Of a DNA stretch of 23,200 bases, positions 1 to 8,995 are shown in pieces (the first letter of the stretch is position 1; each line of letters starts with the position of its first letter). Under the pieces are notes generated by a model that was not told the origin of the DNA, searched no databases, and saw only the letters and a program-made list of their open reading frames with translations. The position numbers and the translations under genes are program-made. This DNA comes from a virus, in IMG/VR virus record IMGVR_UViG_3300027232_000020, positions 1 through 23,200 of that record; one strand, given 5' to 3'.

Positions 1-2
1 AG

Positions 3-302
3 TATATGCTCTCGTTCACGGCGCAGATCACGTCCACAAATTCGAGCCAAGTGAATTTCTGGTTTTGGCCCCGCATCAACGGCGTAGACATCCCCACGTC
101 GGCCATGAGGACGAGCCTGTCGTCCAACGGTGCCACTGACATCGTCGCCCGCAGCGCTATCTTCCCCCTCTCGGCTGGCGACTATCTGGAAGCCTACTGG
201 GCGGTCGATAACACAAATGCCTCGCTGTCGGCCCATGCGGCCACGGCCTTTGCCCCATCAACGCCTGCGGCAACGCTAGCCATAACGAGGATACACGGTT
301 GA
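3..302 (+). CDS. C-terminal part of a virion (tail/fibre-like) protein
   Basis: The reading frame is already open at the left edge and ends at TGA 300-302, so only the last ~99 residues are visible; the true start lies upstream. The visible part is Ser/Thr/Ala-rich with alternating hydrophobic residues (for example FWFWPRINGVDIPTS and GDYLEAYWAVDNT). This suggests a beta-rich domain like those at the ends of phage tail or fibre proteins. An internal ATG at 6 exists, but nothing supports it as the start. The next gene starts with TTG inside the last codons of this one, so the two are translationally linked. Assignment to a tail or fibre is inference from composition and from its place at the head of a structural block. 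Confidence 0.6.
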   Translation, partial: YMLSFTAQITSTNSSQVNFWFWPRINGVDIPTSAMRTSLSSNGATDIVARSAIFPLSAGDYLEAYWAVDNTNASLSAHAATAFAPSTPAATLAITRIHG

Positions 303-655
303 CGCCCAACATCCACGACTACAGGGAGCAAATTGAGGCAGCGCTAAAGCACAGCGGCGGCACTCACATCTTCCAAGATATTGTGGACGCCGTGTCCGAG
401 GGGCGCATGCAGATGTGGCCAAACGGAGGCACTGTGGCAATTACTGAAATAATCGTGTATCCTCGGAAAAAGGTTCTGCATGTGTTTATCGGATCGGGAA
501 AGCGCGCAGAGCTTTTTGAGATGATAGACGTCGCGTGGCGGTGGGGGCAGGCCCTTGGCTGCAGCGCGATGACACTGGCGGGCCGCAAGGGCTGGATGAA
601 ATTGATGGGCAAGCATGGCTTTAAGCCTACGCTCTATGTGATGGAGAAGAGCTAA
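299..655 (+). CDS. GNAT-like small phage protein
   Basis: A 118-residue protein starting with TTG at 299 and overlapping the upstream stop by four bases. No in-frame ATG lies near the N-terminus. The layout resembles the small acetyltransferase-like proteins often found among podovirus virion genes: an N-terminal helix, a strand pair (TVAITEIIVYPRKKVLHVFI), then a glycine turn (IGSGKRAELFEMIDVAWRWG) and a C-terminal GRKGWMKLMGKHGF segment. In GNAT folds the glycine-rich turn binds acetyl-CoA, but the classical Q/RxxGxG/A motif is not clean here, so enzymatic activity is uncertain. The stop TAA shares one base with the ATG of the next gene. A purely structural role is equally possible. Confidence 0.6.
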   Translation: MTPNIHDYREQIEAALKHSGGTHIFQDIVDAVSEGRMQMWPNGGTVAITEIIVYPRKKVLHVFIGSGKRAELFEMIDVAWRWGQALGCSAMTLAGRKGWMKLMGKHGFKPTLYVMEKS

Positions 656-1257
656 TGTCAGGTGGTAAGGGTGGGTCGCAAACCACCAAAGTCGAGATCC
701 CGCAGTGGCTGGAAGACGCGGCACAGTCAAATATTGCTCGCGGCGAATACGCATCCACTCTAGGCCCAATTGCATACTATGGCCCAGATGTCGCGGCGCT
801 GACCCCAATGCAGGAAGCGGCCATGGCCAACACCGGGCAAGCCGCGTCCGCATTTGGCACGGCGGGCGGCGGACTTTCGCCATCCGCTGGCATGCCAGCG
901 GCCAACACCTATGCTGGCGGCGTGAGGGGGTATAGCTCCGGCGACATCTATGATCAGGCTCTCAGTGAGCTGCAAGCGCGTGCGCCGGGACAGTATGACG
1001 CTATTCGCGCCATGTTTATCAACCCGCAGACAGGCGCGGCCCCGTCGCGCAACTTCCCCACATACACACCATCGCCCGTGTCTGCCCCGGCAGTGGCTCA
1101 GGCTTACACAAATGAACCCGGAGGCAACTATGGCGGCGCTGGCCCGTCAGGGGCTGTCGGAATGGGTGGATATGGATTTGGCGACGCAATGAATGATATT
1201 TCTGTGGCAATGGGCGGCAAAGGCTTTGGCGCTGGCGCTAAAGGTTTCTGGGGCTAA
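655..1257 (+). CDS. Gly/Ala-rich virion-associated protein
   Basis: A 200-residue protein whose ATG overlaps the previous stop by one base. The N-terminus (MSGGKGGSQTTKVEIPQWLE) and the following LGPIAYYGPDVAALTPMQEAAM segment have the look of small structural proteins encoded beside the ejection genes of marine short-tailed phages. The second half is low-complexity Gly/Ala/Ser/Pro, ending in repeated GGKGFGAGAKGFWG-like runs with no predicted enzyme motif. A strong ribosome-binding site for the next gene (AAGGAGG) lies directly after its stop. The exact role is unknown; an internal or minor virion protein is inferred from context. Confidence 0.6.
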   Translation: MSGGKGGSQTTKVEIPQWLEDAAQSNIARGEYASTLGPIAYYGPDVAALTPMQEAAMANTGQAASAFGTAGGGLSPSAGMPAANTYAGGVRGYSSGDIYDQALSELQARAPGQYDAIRAMFINPQTGAAPSRNFPTYTPSPVSAPAVAQAYTNEPGGNYGGAGPSGAVGMGGYGFGDAMNDISVAMGGKGFGAGAKGFWG

Positions 1258-1268
1258 GGAGGCACAAA

Positions 1269-2132
1269 ATGGCAGGCGCAGCAAACCCGCAAGCGACATC
1301 GCCCGTAGGCGCTAACGTCTATCAGACGTCAGCAAACCTTTACAATCAAGCAGCGGCTGGCCCCAATATCGGGCAGTTTATGAACCCATACACGCGCATG
1401 GTGACTGGGCAGACGATGGCCGACCTTGAGCGCCAGCGCCAAATGGCCGTTAACACCACTGGCCAACAGGCGACGCAGGCTGGTGCGTTTGGTGGGTCTC
1501 GCCACGGTGTGGCCGAGGCATTGACCAACGCAGAGTTCGCGCGGCAGGGCGCGCAGACTTTCGGCAATCTGCAGCAGCAGGGCTTCAACACCGCGCTGGG
1601 GGCTGCTCAGGGTCAGCAGGGCATTCAGAGCAATCTGGCAAACCTTGGCTTTGGCTTCGGGCAGCAGATCGCGGGGCAGCAGGCGCAGCAGGGCGCGCTG
1701 CAGCAGGGCATCCAGCAAATGCTGATGGACGCAGCCAAGGGTCAATACGCTGGCTTTGCTGGCGCGCCACAAAACGCGCTGCAGACGATGCTGGCGTCCG
1801 TTGGCGCGGCCAATATGGGGCAGCAGACGCAGACGGCCAGCAAGCAGCCGGGGCTGTTTGATTACTTGGCGATTGCAGCCACAGCGATCCCAAAGGTCTC
1901 TGACATCCGCCTCAAGGAAAATATTCAGCCCGCAGGGAATGTCGGCGGCGTGCAATTTTACACTTGGGACTGGAACGACGAAGGCAAGCGCATTGCAAGC
2001 CCAAGCCAGCCGACGTTTGGAGTAATCGCCGACGAGGTCGCGATCTCGCACCCGCAGCATGTTATGCGCGGCGATGACGGCTACCTCCGCGTCCGCTACG
2101 CTGGCTTGATCCGCGAGCTGGAGGCTGCTTGA
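1269..2132 (+). CDS. Gln-rich virion protein with C-terminal S74-type self-cleaving chaperone domain
   Basis: A 287-residue protein starting at ATG 1269 behind a good Shine-Dalgarno (AAGGAGG, 6 nt away). Residues ~1-200 are Gln/Ala/Gly-rich and helical-looking, with many QQG repeats mirrored in the DNA as GCAGCAGGGC-type repeats. From residue ~211 the sequence switches to SDIRLKENIQPAG, then YTWDWNDEG, FGVIADEV and YLRVRYAGLIRELE. This is the signature of peptidase S74, the intramolecular chaperone domain that folds trimeric phage proteins and then cuts itself off before the Asp of the SD pair. Ser211 and Lys216 are five residues apart, matching the family's Ser-Lys dyad. The S74 part is short (~77 aa). 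Placement among ejection genes rather than on an obvious tailspike is unusual. Confidence 0.75.
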   Translation: MAGAANPQATSPVGANVYQTSANLYNQAAAGPNIGQFMNPYTRMVTGQTMADLERQRQMAVNTTGQQATQAGAFGGSRHGVAEALTNAEFARQGAQTFGNLQQQGFNTALGAAQGQQGIQSNLANLGFGFGQQIAGQQAQQGALQQGIQQMLMDAAKGQYAGFAGAPQNALQTMLASVGAANMGQQTQTASKQPGLFDYLAIAATAIPKVSDIRLKENIQPAGNVGGVQFYTWDWNDEGKRIASPSQPTFGVIADEVAISHPQHVMRGDDGYLRVRYAGLIRELEAA

Positions 2133-3571
2133 TGGCAATCGCCGACTGGAATACGATCCGCAGCAACATCTTCGCGGGGGAGAGCGGCGGCGATTATGAC
2201 GCGCTTTATGGGTATTCCAATCGGCCCGGTCGTCAATTTGAGAACACGCGCCTTACCGACATGACAGTTGACCAAGCCCTGAGCTTTTCCAACACGTCTG
2301 GGCCTTACGCCCAGTGGGTTAAGGGGCAAGTTGGGCGCGTGGCAACCCCCATGGGGGCCTATCAAGTGGTCGGCACTACGCTGCGAGATGCCAAGCGTGG
2401 CCTCGGCCTGCGCGGCGATGAGAAGATGACGCCGGACATGCAGGACAAGATCGGCCAGTGGATATATCAGACGCAAGGCACGGGCGCGTGGGAGGGCTAC
2501 AGGCCGGACGCGGGCGCTCGCTCCGTCGCCGCCGATGCGATGGCGGCACTTGGAAAGGGCAAGACGATGAATGGAATGGGACCGACGACACCGCAGCCGC
2601 AAGAGCGGAAGGGCTTCCTCGGGGGGCTGCTTTCTGATCCTGATCTTCTTGATCGGCTGGCCATCGGCTTCGCTGGCATGACGCTGAACCCGAATGTCGG
2701 TTTGCAGCAGATGGCGGCGCAGCGCATCGCTGGTCGCGCGGAGGAGCGGAAGGCTCAGACGGACACAAACAAGACTGTCCAGATGCTACAAAACATGGGC
2801 GCTGATCCCAAGCTGATTGAGCTGGCGCAGGCTGGCTACGCCAAGGAGGCCATCAGCATGGCGTATGCACAGCCGAAAGAAAAATATGCGACCATGACGG
2901 GCGAGCAGCTTAACGCGCAGTATGGCACCAAACTTGATCCTGAAAAGCTCTACAACATCAGCCCGACTGGACAAGTCACGCAGGTCGGTGGCGGCGGCGT
3001 CACGATCAGCAATCAGCAGGAAACAGAGTTTCAGAAGGCCGTGGGGAAAGGCATCGGCGAGCAGGCGCTTGATCTGCAGGCGGCAGGCTCAATTGCCCAG
3101 CGCAATAAGGGAAGCTATGCCGTCCTCGCTGATCTTCTGCAAAATGCCCCGCAGGGCGGGCAGGGCGCGTTTGTGGCCGCTGCGTCTAATCTCGGCCTAA
3201 AGCTGGAAAAGGCAAGTGACGTTGAGGCGGCTCAGGCTATTATCAGTCAACTTGTTCCGCAACAGCGCCAGCCCGGTTCTGGCCCAATGTCTGACGCCGA
3301 TCTTGAATTGTTCAAGCGCAGTCTCCCGCGCATCATCAACTCACCGAGCGGCAATCGCCTGATCTTGCAGACGCTAAATGCAATATCTGATTACGACATA
3401 CAGCGCGCCTTGATCGCCCAAGACCTAATGACCGGAGCCATCGACCAAAAAGAATACTATTCAATGCTCAATAGCCTTGAGAACCCACTAGCTCTGTTCA
3501 AGCAGCAGTCGTCTGGTGCGCCTCCCGGAATGAGCCGCGAAGAGGCAACAAAGCTACTCATGGGGCAATGA
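2132..3571 (+). CDS. Virion lysozyme-like / DNA-ejection protein
   Basis: A 479-residue protein; its ATG overlaps the previous TGA (TGATG). Residues ~5-130 form a lysozyme/transglycosylase-like domain: an early Glu in FAGESGGDYDALYGYSN as candidate catalytic acid, then a GRVATPMGAYQVVGTTLRDA segment and a helical region ending IGQWIYQTQGTGAWEGYR. Such domains let virion proteins cut peptidoglycan during DNA entry. The remaining ~350 residues are hydrophilic, Gln/Ala-rich and helical, with a central TISNQQETEFQKAVGKGIGEQALDLQ stretch. It sits between the S74 protein and the large ejection-type protein. Enzyme class (muramidase or lytic transglycosylase) cannot be decided by eye. Confidence 0.65.
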   Translation: MAIADWNTIRSNIFAGESGGDYDALYGYSNRPGRQFENTRLTDMTVDQALSFSNTSGPYAQWVKGQVGRVATPMGAYQVVGTTLRDAKRGLGLRGDEKMTPDMQDKIGQWIYQTQGTGAWEGYRPDAGARSVAADAMAALGKGKTMNGMGPTTPQPQERKGFLGGLLSDPDLLDRLAIGFAGMTLNPNVGLQQMAAQRIAGRAEERKAQTDTNKTVQMLQNMGADPKLIELAQAGYAKEAISMAYAQPKEKYATMTGEQLNAQYGTKLDPEKLYNISPTGQVTQVGGGGVTISNQQETEFQKAVGKGIGEQALDLQAAGSIAQRNKGSYAVLADLLQNAPQGGQGAFVAAASNLGLKLEKASDVEAAQAIISQLVPQQRQPGSGPMSDADLELFKRSLPRIINSPSGNRLILQTLNAISDYDIQRALIAQDLMTGAIDQKEYYSMLNSLENPLALFKQQSSGAPPGMSREEATKLLMGQ

Positions 3572-3572
3572 C

Positions 3573-5540
3573 ATGGCAGATCAGATGACGCCAGCGCAGG
3601 CGGACCAAATCCTTAATGCCGTGAAGGTTTTAGAGCAGCTTGAGCGTGACGGGAAAATCACGTCATCAGAACAAGAAGCTCTTGACCGATACCGCAAAAA
3701 GCAGCGTCCCGCCGAAGATGTGGCGCTCGAAACGGCTGCTAGGTATCAGGGCTTCAAGTCTGGCGCAATGATGGCCTTGGACGATGAGATTGCTGGCGCT
3801 CGCGCGGCTGTTTCGGATTTTGTGAAGTCGCGCGACACCAAGTCGGCCAGCGAGGCATACTATAAATACCGGGATTTACTTCGCCAGAAGGACGAGGCAG
3901 CGCAGCTCATCTCTCCCGAGGCTTACGCAAAAGGCGAGATGGCTGGCGCATTCAGTGGGGCGATGGCCCCCGCTGGAGGCGCGGCAAAGGTTACGCAGGG
4001 AATGGGTGCGCTCGGGAAAATAGTGTCTGGAGCATTGACGGGTGCAGCCATGGCTTCGCTGCCGTCCTATGGTCGCGGCACTGAAGGTCCAATCGCCGAC
4101 ATTGGAAATATTGATCCGAGAACAGCAATTACAGGAGCAGCAATAGGCGGTTCCTCCCCAATGCTTGGAGCCGCAGCCGGATACGGCGCGCGAGCGCTGC
4201 AGGATGTGGCTCGCTTTGGTCGCGCACTACCAGACATGACTGGTCGCGCCTCAAGGCGCGTGGCACGCAGCATCGGCGCGGCAGAGCGTTCCGGTCAAGA
4301 CATTGAAAAATACTTAGCAGAGATCGGTCCAGAGGGAATGATTGCAGACATCCCCGGCTCTCCGCGTCAGACCGCGCAAGGGATGGCAGCTATCGGCGGC
4401 ACGGGGGCAGACATCGTGCGCCGTGAGATTGAAACGCGTGCCGCTGGTGCTGGCCAGCGTATATCGGGTGAGATGGATGCCCGTATTGCTGGACCAACTG
4501 CCGCATTTGAGGCGCGCGCCGAGCAGGCACGCCGAAAGGCATCTGTGTTCGGCCCAATGTATGACGCGGCAAAACAATTTCCTGATCCAATCAATGTTGA
4601 CGCCCTCCGCAGCGGCATAACTATTGCGGCGCGAGACCAGTCAGGCCCTGTTAGGGCGGCTCTTGGCCGCGTTCTAAAAGACATCGGGCAGGAGGGGGAA
4701 ATCTCTGCACTTCGCCTGCACAACGCTCGCGCAGCCCTAAGCGACGCCAAAGAAGAAGCCTTTGCGGCAAAAAGCGGCGAAAAGGGCAAAATCCTCAAAA
4801 ATGTTCTTGAGGAGGTAGACCAGAGGCTGGATCAAATCCCCGGCTACGCGCAGGCCCGTAGCGGGTGGGCTGACGCTTCGAGCATTGAAAGGTCAATTGA
4901 TCAAGGCCGTGAAGTGTTTTCCGGCGGTCCAATGTCTGCCATGTCCCCGCAGGAGCTTGAAGTGAAGCTGTCTGGTATGTCTGACGCCCAGAAAGAGGCA
5001 TTCAAAAAGGGAAGCCGAGAATACATCGCCGCCCTTATGGGGACGAGCCGCAACGATGCTCCTGCCGCATGGGGCGCATTCGATAAGTCTTGGAACGCTG
5101 AGAAACTGCGCCTGATATTGGGTGACCAAGATGCAAGCGCCATCATGCGCCGACTAAAAGCGGAGGCCGAGTTTTCCAAAACCCGCAGCGAGGTTCTCGC
5201 TGGCTCCCAGACAGAGTTCCGCAAGCAGGCGGCGGCAGACTTGTCGTCGGCCAGAGAGATGGGCGCTGAAAGCGCTCCAACAATAACGGAGCGCCTCAAC
5301 AAGACACTCTCTGCCCCCGTCAACCGTGTCGTTGACGAGCTTCTTTTCGGCACGGCCAGAAGCACGCTGAACCGCGACATTGGGCGCATACTGTCCCTGC
5401 AAGGGGCGGAGCGCGATGCGGCGGTCAATGTCCTGCTTCGCGGTGCGCGCAACATGCAAGACAAGACGCGCGCACAGCAAATCATTGAGCAACTGTTTAG
5501 TGCGGGTGCGCTCTCTACAGTTCCAGTTGTAACGGAATGA
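3573..5540 (+). CDS. Large internal virion (ejection-type) protein
   Basis: A 655-residue protein starting one base after the previous stop. The N-terminal ~110 residues are charged and helical. Residues ~125-205 are Gly/Ala-rich and could insert in membranes (AGAFSGAMAPAGGAAKV and later GAAIGGSSPMLGAAAGYG). The rest is a long, mostly helical, Arg/Ala/Glu-rich body without Cys and without an enzyme motif. This profile fits the internal proteins that short-tailed phages eject to form a trans-envelope conduit. Position just before the portal gene and after the lysozyme-like protein supports that role. Function is inference; no specific family was recognised. Confidence 0.6.
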   Translation: MADQMTPAQADQILNAVKVLEQLERDGKITSSEQEALDRYRKKQRPAEDVALETAARYQGFKSGAMMALDDEIAGARAAVSDFVKSRDTKSASEAYYKYRDLLRQKDEAAQLISPEAYAKGEMAGAFSGAMAPAGGAAKVTQGMGALGKIVSGALTGAAMASLPSYGRGTEGPIADIGNIDPRTAITGAAIGGSSPMLGAAAGYGARALQDVARFGRALPDMTGRASRRVARSIGAAERSGQDIEKYLAEIGPEGMIADIPGSPRQTAQGMAAIGGTGADIVRREIETRAAGAGQRISGEMDARIAGPTAAFEARAEQARRKASVFGPMYDAAKQFPDPINVDALRSGITIAARDQSGPVRAALGRVLKDIGQEGEISALRLHNARAALSDAKEEAFAAKSGEKGKILKNVLEEVDQRLDQIPGYAQARSGWADASSIERSIDQGREVFSGGPMSAMSPQELEVKLSGMSDAQKEAFKKGSREYIAALMGTSRNDAPAAWGAFDKSWNAEKLRLILGDQDASAIMRRLKAEAEFSKTRSEVLAGSQTEFRKQAAADLSSAREMGAESAPTITERLNKTLSAPVNRVVDELLFGTARSTLNRDIGRILSLQGAERDAAVNVLLRGARNMQDKTRAQQIIEQLFSAGALSTVPVVTE

Positions 5541-5549
5541 GGACAAACG

Positions 5550-7763
5550 ATGGAACCTGAAGACCGCATCGCCGACGAAGACATCCGCGACATCCTCGAC
5601 GAGCTGGAAGACGCCGCAGAGGGCGAGACCGAAGAGATGGAAGGCCCAAAGCCTCTGGAAGATGACGAAATTGAGAGCATCTTCTCGGTCGCCGTTCAGG
5701 ATGCCATTGACTTCATTGAGAGCGATGTCAGCGAGGACCGCATCAAGGCGCAGCGCTACTTCGACGGCGAGTGCGACCTCGGATACGAGGATGGGCGCAG
5801 CCGGGTTGTCTCGACCAAAGTGCGCGACACGGTTCGTGCCGTGAAGCCGTCGCTCATGCGTGTGTTCCTGTCTTCCTCGAAGTTCGTGGAATACATCCCG
5901 CGCGGCCCGGAGGACGTGTTGCTGGCCGATCAGGCAACCACCTACATGCACTGGAAATTCCAAGAGATGGGCGGCTACCGCATCCTCTCGGACGCCTTCC
6001 ACGATGCGCTCATCAAGAAGATGGGCGTCGTCAAAGCCTATTATGAGGAAAAGAAGTCCACCAAGGTCTACACCTTCACTGGCCTCAACGACATGCAGTT
6101 CAATGCCATCATGGCAGACCCTGACATTCAAATCCTCGAACACAGCGAGACGACGGAAGCGTCGATGGCGCAGACGCCGGACATGGTCATGGCGCAGCCG
6201 CCAATGGTCAGCCATGACGTGAAGGTCGCCCGCACCACCTACGCTGGCGACCTCTGCGTGGACAGCATTCCGCCGGAAGAGTTCTTCTTCGACCGCAACG
6301 CCCGCTCCATCAGCGACTGCTACGTCTGCGGCCAGCGCACCGACATGCGCGTCGGCGATCTGGTGGCGATGGGCTTTGAGTTTGATGACGTTGTCGATCT
6401 GGACAGCTCAACAGACACTGACACCATCGTCGCTCAGGAGGAGGAAGCCCGTCGCGGCTACTCGATGAACCCGAATGACGACGAGAATGCAACCGATCCG
6501 TCCATGAAGAAGGTCATGGTCACGGAAGCCTATATGCGTATAGACGCCGACGGCCAAGGCGTGGGGACGCTGCATCGCGCGATACTCGGCGGCTCTAAAT
6601 ACAAGCTGCTCATGGTCGAGCCGTGTGACGAGATCCCCTACGCAATCTTCGAGGTGGACCCAGAGCCGCACACGATGCTTGGGCGCTCGCTGGCCGACAT
6701 CACGATGGATGATCAAGACGCCACAACGGCCATGCTGCGGGGCATCCTCGACAATGTGGCCATGGTGAATAATCCCAGGCTAGCGGTGGTAGAGGGACAG
6801 GCGAGCATCGAAGACATCCTCAACAACGAGGTGGGCGCGATCATCCGCCAGCGCGCTCCCGGCATGGTCCAGACATACGAAATACCGTTCACGGCGGGCC
6901 AGACGATGGGCGCGCTGCAATACATGGACGGCTTGGTCGAGCAGAAGACGGGCGTCACACGCGCCTCGGCGGGCCTCGATCCAGACGCATTGCAGTCCAC
7001 CACCAAGGCGGCTGTAGTGGCGACGATGCAGGCTGCGGCGGGTCAGGTCGAGGTGATGGCGCGTAATCTGGCCGAGGGCGGCATGCGCCAGCTCTTCGGC
7101 CTCCTCTTGCGCCTCACGGTCAAGCACGCCGACGGCGAGAAGATGATGCGGCTTAACGGCATGTTCCAGCCAGTTGACCCGCGCGTCTGGGACACCTCGA
7201 TGGACTTGATCGTGAATGTCGGGGTCGGCACTGGCCGCGAGGAAGAGAAGGCGATGGCCTACCGCGAGGTTCTCGGCCTGCAGATGCAAATCTTCCAAGC
7301 ATACGGCCCGACCAACGGCGTCGTCTCCCTGACTGGCATTCGTAATACCCTGTCCGACATGATGGCCACGGCGGGCATCCGCAACTCCGAGCGCTACTTT
7401 AACCCTATGAACCAGCAGATTGAGCAGCAACTCATGGCGGCGGCTCAACAGGCGGCTCAGGCGCAGCAGGGTCAGCAGGCAGACCCGAATGCAGCCTACC
7501 TGCAAGCCGAGCAGATGAAGGCTCAGGTGAAGATGCAGTCGGACGCCCAGCGCGCCCAGCTCGACATGCAGAAGGCTCAGGCTGACCATGGCCGCAAGCT
7601 GGAGCAGATGCGCGTCGATCAGGACTTGCAGCGGGATAAAATGGCTCAGGACTTGGCGCTCTCGAACGCCGAGCTTCTGGCAAAATATGGCATCAAGGCC
7701 AACGAGATGATGATCAAGGCCGAGCAGAGTGCAGTTCGTGACCAGAATGGGGTGATCCGTTGA
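5550..7763 (+). CDS. Portal protein (P22-type head-tail connector)
   Basis: A 737-residue protein starting at ATG 5550 behind GAGGA. After an acidic N-terminus the sequence reads DAIDFIESDVSEDRIKAQRYFDGE, then RSRVVSTKVRDTVRAVKPSLMRVFLSS, then PEDVLLADQATTYMHW. These are features of the P22-type portal family, which forms the dodecameric DNA channel in one capsid vertex. The length matches that family (~700-750 aa). The middle contains IPPEEFFFDRNARSISDCYVCGQR and a helical stem-like region near VEQKTGVTRASAGLDPDAL. The last ~120 residues are Gln/Ala/Met-rich and likely coiled coil, comparable to a barrel extension. The TTG of the next small gene overlaps the stop. A P22-type portal argues for short-tailed morphology. 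Confidence 0.85.
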   Translation: MEPEDRIADEDIRDILDELEDAAEGETEEMEGPKPLEDDEIESIFSVAVQDAIDFIESDVSEDRIKAQRYFDGECDLGYEDGRSRVVSTKVRDTVRAVKPSLMRVFLSSSKFVEYIPRGPEDVLLADQATTYMHWKFQEMGGYRILSDAFHDALIKKMGVVKAYYEEKKSTKVYTFTGLNDMQFNAIMADPDIQILEHSETTEASMAQTPDMVMAQPPMVSHDVKVARTTYAGDLCVDSIPPEEFFFDRNARSISDCYVCGQRTDMRVGDLVAMGFEFDDVVDLDSSTDTDTIVAQEEEARRGYSMNPNDDENATDPSMKKVMVTEAYMRIDADGQGVGTLHRAILGGSKYKLLMVEPCDEIPYAIFEVDPEPHTMLGRSLADITMDDQDATTAMLRGILDNVAMVNNPRLAVVEGQASIEDILNNEVGAIIRQRAPGMVQTYEIPFTAGQTMGALQYMDGLVEQKTGVTRASAGLDPDALQSTTKAAVVATMQAAAGQVEVMARNLAEGGMRQLFGLLLRLTVKHADGEKMMRLNGMFQPVDPRVWDTSMDLIVNVGVGTGREEEKAMAYREVLGLQMQIFQAYGPTNGVVSLTGIRNTLSDMMATAGIRNSERYFNPMNQQIEQQLMAAAQQAAQAQQGQQADPNAAYLQAEQMKAQVKMQSDAQRAQLDMQKAQADHGRKLEQMRVDQDLQRDKMAQDLALSNAELLAKYGIKANEMMIKAEQSAVRDQNGVIR

Positions 7764-7990
7764 CGCCAGAGCAGCGCAAAATGAACGCCGAGCGCCTTCT
7801 CAACGACGAGACTTTGCGTTTGGCCCTCGACATGATACAACATGACGCAGTTGGGGTATTCACTTACCCCAATTCCTCGCAAGAGGACATCATGGAAGCG
7901 CACCGGATGGTCCGGTCGCTGGACGCACTCCGCTCAAAGCTCGAAGCCTTCGTGGCTGACGGCAAAATGGCGGAACGTCGCAAACGATAG
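7760..7990 (+). CDS. Small conserved protein between portal and scaffold
   Basis: A 76-residue protein starting with TTG at 7760, overlapping the portal stop by four bases. It is charged and helical (MTPEQRKMNAERLLNDETLR...EDIMEAHRMVRSLDALRSKL), with no Cys and no membrane segment. Proteins of this size and style commonly sit between portal and scaffold genes in similar phages, but no function is known to me. Its stop is followed by AGGAGC, the ribosome-binding site of the scaffold gene. Confidence 0.6.
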   Translation: MTPEQRKMNAERLLNDETLRLALDMIQHDAVGVFTYPNSSQEDIMEAHRMVRSLDALRSKLEAFVADGKMAERRKR

Positions 7991-8000
7991 GAGCAGCACC

Positions 8001-8987
8001 GTGGCTAACACGACTGCAACTCAGGCGGTGGATGACTTTGAAGCCGCAACTTCGCTGATCTTGGATCAGCAACCCGTGGACCCTGAAGAGGAAACCTTGC
8101 AAGCCGACGCTGAAGAGCAGGCGACCGAGGAAGATGCTGCAGACGAAGCGGAGGCGGAAGACGCGGAAGCCGACGAGGACGACGCCGAAGACGCCGAGGA
8201 TGACGAAGACGACGAAGAGACCGAAGTCGATCAAGAACCAGCTACTCAGCTCCACACCGTAAAGGTGGACGGACAATCTAAGCAGGTCACGCTTGAGGAA
8301 CTCAAACGGGGCTATTCGGGTCAGGAGTATGTCCAATCGCAGATGCGCCAAGTCGCCGAAGGCCGCAAGGAGGTCGAGGCAATTTACGGGGCGCTGCAAC
8401 AAGAGGTGCAACAGGTTTCCGCACTTCGCCAACAGCTAGAGGCTGGGGGTATCCCGCGTCAGCCAACGCCGCCGAGCCGTGAACTCTTCAATTCTGATCC
8501 GATTGGCTACATGGAAGCCAAGATGCAGCACGACGAGGAAGTGGTTAAGTGGCAGGAGGACGTGCAGCAGTGGCAAGCGCTCTCTCAGCGCCAGCACCAG
8601 ATGCAGCAACAGGCGTTGCAGTATCAACTGGCTCAGGAGATGCAGAAGCTGCAGCAGGCTATCCCAGAGTTTGCGGACAAGGAGATTGCTCCGAAGATCC
8701 GCGACGCAGTCATCGCCACTGGGCAGGAATACGGCTTCGAGCCGGATGAACTTGCCTCGCTGGTGGACAGCAGAGCAGTCCGCGTCTTGCACGACGCCAT
8801 GAAGTATCGCCAGATGGTGGCGGCTCGCGGCGAAGCGCAGAGGAAGGTCGAAGCAGCCCGTCCGGTCGTCAAGCCCGGTGCGAAGCAGTCGGCCAAGAGC
8901 GGTAAGGTGAAGCAGGCGAAGCAGGTTGTGTCTCGGATGAAAGCCACTGGCAGCGTCGATGACGTCGCCAAATTCCTTCTGAGTTGA
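8001..8987 (+). CDS. Capsid scaffolding protein
   Basis: A 328-residue protein placed directly upstream of the major capsid gene. I chose GTG 8001 (MANTTATQAV...) because AGGAGC precedes it by 6 nt; an open frame further upstream overlaps the previous gene and lacks a site. Residues ~30-82 are extremely acidic Asp/Glu/Ala low complexity, matched in the DNA by GACGCCGAAGAC-like repeats. They are followed by a helical, Gln-rich middle (VEAIYGALQQEVQQVSALRQQ) and a basic C-terminal tail (KSGKVKQAKQVVSRMKATG). Acid-helix-basic layout is typical of phage scaffolds, where the basic tail docks onto the coat protein during procapsid assembly. Identity rests on this and on gene order. Confidence 0.75.
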   Translation: MANTTATQAVDDFEAATSLILDQQPVDPEEETLQADAEEQATEEDAADEAEAEDAEADEDDAEDAEDDEDDEETEVDQEPATQLHTVKVDGQSKQVTLEELKRGYSGQEYVQSQMRQVAEGRKEVEAIYGALQQEVQQVSALRQQLEAGGIPRQPTPPSRELFNSDPIGYMEAKMQHDEEVVKWQEDVQQWQALSQRQHQMQQQALQYQLAQEMQKLQQAIPEFADKEIAPKIRDAVIATGQEYGFEPDELASLVDSRAVRVLHDAMKYRQMVAARGEAQRKVEAARPVVKPGAKQSAKSGKVKQAKQVVSRMKATGSVDDVAKFLLS

Positions 8988-8995
8988 ACCCCATA

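Noticed and set aside
344-883. 179-codon minus-strand open frame
   Set aside because: Lies antisense to two well-spaced plus-strand genes; His/Arg/Leu/Pro-rich shadow composition.
5154-6215. 353-codon minus-strand open frame opposite the ejection and portal genes
   Set aside because: Antisense shadow of strongly supported plus-strand genes in GC-rich DNA; composition is typical of reversed portal codons.
8120-8230. GAC/GAA-rich repeats as a separate repeat element
   Set aside because: They simply encode the acidic Asp/Glu/Ala stretch of the scaffold protein and stay in frame.
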